Source of the DNA: Lutimaribacter pacificus
GTDB taxonomy: Bacteria > Pseudomonadota > Alphaproteobacteria > Rhodobacterales > Rhodobacteraceae
Length of the DNA: 64,000 bases
Assembly (NCBI RefSeq): GCF_900142185.1
Contig: NZ_FQZZ01000009.1
Coordinates: 1-64,000 of the forward strand
Direction of reading: 5' to 3'
Position 1 is the stretch's first letter, and each line of letters opens with the position of its first letter. Made by a program: the position numbers and the translations under genes. This document shows positions 62,485-64,000 of the stretch, piece after piece. The notes beneath the pieces are model-generated. The model made no database searches and had not been told where the DNA came from. It saw only the letters and a program-made list of their open reading frames with translations.

Positions 62485-63372
62485 ATGGCAGAGGAACACC
62501 ACCGGGCGACCGGCCCCGACCCGGCCGGGGGCGGCGCCGAGACAGAGGAACGCGAAGAGGCCTTCGTGCTCGAGGCAACGCGGCTCTCCGCGCGCCTGAT
62601 ATACGAGGTGATCCGCCGCGACGGCGAGGCCGAACTGGACCGGCCCTTCGTGTCGCTGCTCTGGTCGGGCTTCGCGGCGGGTATCCTGATCAGCCTGTCG
62701 GTGCTGGGCGAGGCGATCTTTCGCGCGAACCTGCCCGACACCAGCGGCGCCTTCCTGATCGAGAACCTGGGCTATAGCCTGGGGTTCGTCGTCGTCATCC
62801 TGGGCCGGATGCAGCTTTTCACCGAGAACACGATCACCACCGTCCTGCCGGCCATCACGCGGCGCAGCCTGTCGTGCTTTCGCGCGATGATGCGGCTTTG
62901 GGGCGTCGTGCTGGGTGCGAACGTACTGGGCGCGTTGCTTGCGGGATGGTTCATGACGATCCCCGGCGTATTTTCGGACGACATGACCGAGGCGATCACC
63001 GGCCTGTCCCGCCACGCCGTCGGCATGGGGACGTGGGACAGCTTTATCCGCGCGGTGCCCGCGGGCGTGCTGGTCGCCTCGCTGGTCTGGATCATGCCAT
63101 CGGCGCGGGGTAACGAGCTGCTGGTGATCCTTGCCTTTACCTGGGCCATCGCCGCGGGCGATTTCACCCATATCATCGCCGGTTCGGTCGAAATGGGGTT
63201 CCTGCTGTGGCGCAACGAGCTGGACCTGGTCGAGGTGCTCATGACCTTTTTCCTGCCGGTGCTGGCGGGCAATGTCGTCGGCGGAACCGCGATTTTCACG
63301 ATGCTGGCCTGGGGGCAGGTCAAGAACGAGGTCCGGCAGGGACGCGGCAGCCCTGCCGACCACGACCACTGA
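62485..63372 (+). CDS. Formate/nitrite transporter family membrane protein (YfdC-like)
   Basis: 295 residues with about six membrane helices, as in the FNT family. The recognisable parts are the N-terminal cytoplasmic EREEAFVLEATRLSARLIYEVIRRDGEAEL, LLWSGFAAGILISLSVLGEA near residue 53, LGYSLGFVVVILGRMQLFTENTITTVLPA near 93, and LIVILAFTWAIAAGDFTHIIAGSVE near 210 (cited by parts). YfdC-type members are annotated as inner-membrane proteins of unknown substrate. The EcfG promoter immediately upstream points to stress control. Start: ATG 62485; a TTG five codons earlier lies in the promoter. Confidence 0.88.
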   Translation: MAEEHHRATGPDPAGGGAETEEREEAFVLEATRLSARLIYEVIRRDGEAELDRPFVSLLWSGFAAGILISLSVLGEAIFRANLPDTSGAFLIENLGYSLGFVVVILGRMQLFTENTITTVLPAITRRSLSCFRAMMRLWGVVLGANVLGALLAGWFMTIPGVFSDDMTEAITGLSRHAVGMGTWDSFIRAVPAGVLVASLVWIMPSARGNELLVILAFTWAIAAGDFTHIIAGSVEMGFLLWRNELDLVEVLMTFFLPVLAGNVVGGTAIFTMLAWGQVKNEVRQGRGSPADHDH

Positions 63373-63392
63373 TCCCTTGCCGGACAGGTGCG

Positions 63393-64000
63393 TCAGCCAA
63401 GCACCAGCCCGATCAGCAGGCCGACGGCCGGGGCCGCCCAGAACACCGACAGGCGCAGCCGGTCCGCATCCACGATGATCGCCCGGTTCTCGGCCCGGGC
63501 ACCGAACCGGCCCTCGGCCACGGGCGCGGCCGAAGGCACCGGGCCGGCAAGGTTGTTGGGCCGCCCGCCGGGTTCCGCGATGTCCGATTTCTGCATCTCG
63601 GCCCCCACATCCGCCAGCCTGTGATCGAACCAGTCGGGGAAGATCATGTTGCCCAGGATCAGCCGGATCACCGACCGGCCGACGAAATATTCGCGCCGGC
63701 CCTCGCGGACGGCGCGCATCACCCCGCGCGCGGCGACGTCGGGTTCGAACACCGGCGGGGCGGGCTGCGGGCGCATGGCCATCCGGTTCAGCGCCCAGTC
63801 GAATTGCGGCGTGTTCACCGCCGGCAGCTGCACCAGGCTCAGCGTGATGCGCGACCCCTCGCGTATCAGTTCCGAGCGCAGAGCGGCGCTGAATCCGTTG
63901 ATCCCGTGTTCCGAGGTGCAGTAGGCGGATTGATAGGGGACCGAGCGATAGCCGAAGCCGGACCCGATATTGACGATCCGCCCGGTGTTGCGCCGCTCCA
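63393..64000 (-). CDS. SDR-family oxidoreductase, C-terminal part (cut by window edge)
   Basis: The frame is open to the right edge; the visible 202 residues begin at ERRNTGRIVNIGSGFGYR and include the SDR catalytic region YQSAYCTSEHGINGFSAALRSELI. The Tyr-x-x-x-Lys motif reads YCTSE: the Lys is replaced by Glu (codon GAA). The remainder (SLVQLPAVNTPQFDWALNRMAM; PVFEPDVAARGVMRAV) is typical of a membrane-anchored SDR subgroup, and it ends with a hydrophobic anchor (VFWAAPAVGLLIGLVLG). It converges on the FNT gene. The function is unknown, and the missing Lys makes normal dehydrogenase activity doubtful. Confidence 0.85.
   Translation of the reverse strand, partial: ERRNTGRIVNIGSGFGYRSVPYQSAYCTSEHGINGFSAALRSELIREGSRITLSLVQLPAVNTPQFDWALNRMAMRPQPAPPVFEPDVAARGVMRAVREGRREYFVGRSVIRLILGNMIFPDWFDHRLADVGAEMQKSDIAEPGGRPNNLAGPVPSAAPVAEGRFGARAENRAIIVDADRLRLSVFWAAPAVGLLIGLVLG

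Overview
The window looks like chromosomal DNA of a marine-type alphaproteobacterium, most likely of the Roseobacter/Rhodobacterales group (inference). It is GC-rich and carries the alphaproteobacterial general stress module (EcfG-type sigma factor, NepR, PhyR). It has two TRAP transporters, two Liv-type ABC transporters and many tightly overlapped operons for acyl-CoA and aromatic catabolism. No tRNA, rRNA, CRISPR array or prophage was seen.

Layout. 1-6741: the end of a Liv-type ABC transporter operon followed by two AMP-forming acyl-CoA ligases and a TetR regulator. 6738-7630: an ORF truncated by an IS6-type insertion sequence. 7812-22267: a gentisate-pathway island. It has gentisate dioxygenase, two different candidate maleylpyruvate isomerases, a fumarylpyruvate hydrolase-type enzyme, an ADP-forming acyl-CoA synthetase, an IclR regulator, a stand-alone FAD aryl-CoA hydroxylase, a fusion of that hydroxylase with a benzoate-CoA ligase-type enzyme, a TAXI-TRAP transporter and a universal stress protein. 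The gene set fits activation of a (hydroxy)benzoate to its CoA thioester, ring hydroxylation as the thioester, release as gentisate, and ring cleavage to pyruvate and fumarate. A near-identical 18-bp element with an embedded -10 box lies in both divergent promoter regions that flank this regulon.

22532-27161: an acyl-CoA dehydrogenase, GntR regulator, aminoglycoside-phosphotransferase-like kinase and zinc alcohol dehydrogenase. The kinase/dehydrogenase pair recalls LvaA/LvaC and human ACAD10/11 (4-hydroxyacyl-CoA metabolism). 27209-39219: a TetR-controlled island built around a luciferase-like flavin monooxygenase. It has its own riboflavin genes (ribH type II, ribB), a flavin reductase, two alpha/beta hydrolases (one without the nucleophilic serine), a DctPQM TRAP transporter, two SDRs and an MDR-family reductase; the substrate is unknown. 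39642-47413: an orphan sensor kinase, a MarR regulator, an isochorismatase-like amidohydrolase and a five-gene ABC importer of the amide/urea/branched-chain type.

47514-50197: thiC under a TPP riboswitch, converging on a Nudix hydrolase that has its own TPP riboswitch on the other strand. 50305-57751: a beta-oxidation operon (acyl-CoA dehydrogenase, thiolase, FadJ-like enzyme, acetyl-CoA hydrolase/transferase). 57886-63372: dodecin and the general stress response core (EcfG, NepR, PhyR, a HisKA_2-type kinase), plus two likely target genes with recognisable EcfG promoters. 63393-64000: the C-terminal part of an SDR.

All calls come from reading the translated sequence against known family motifs; no database search was run.
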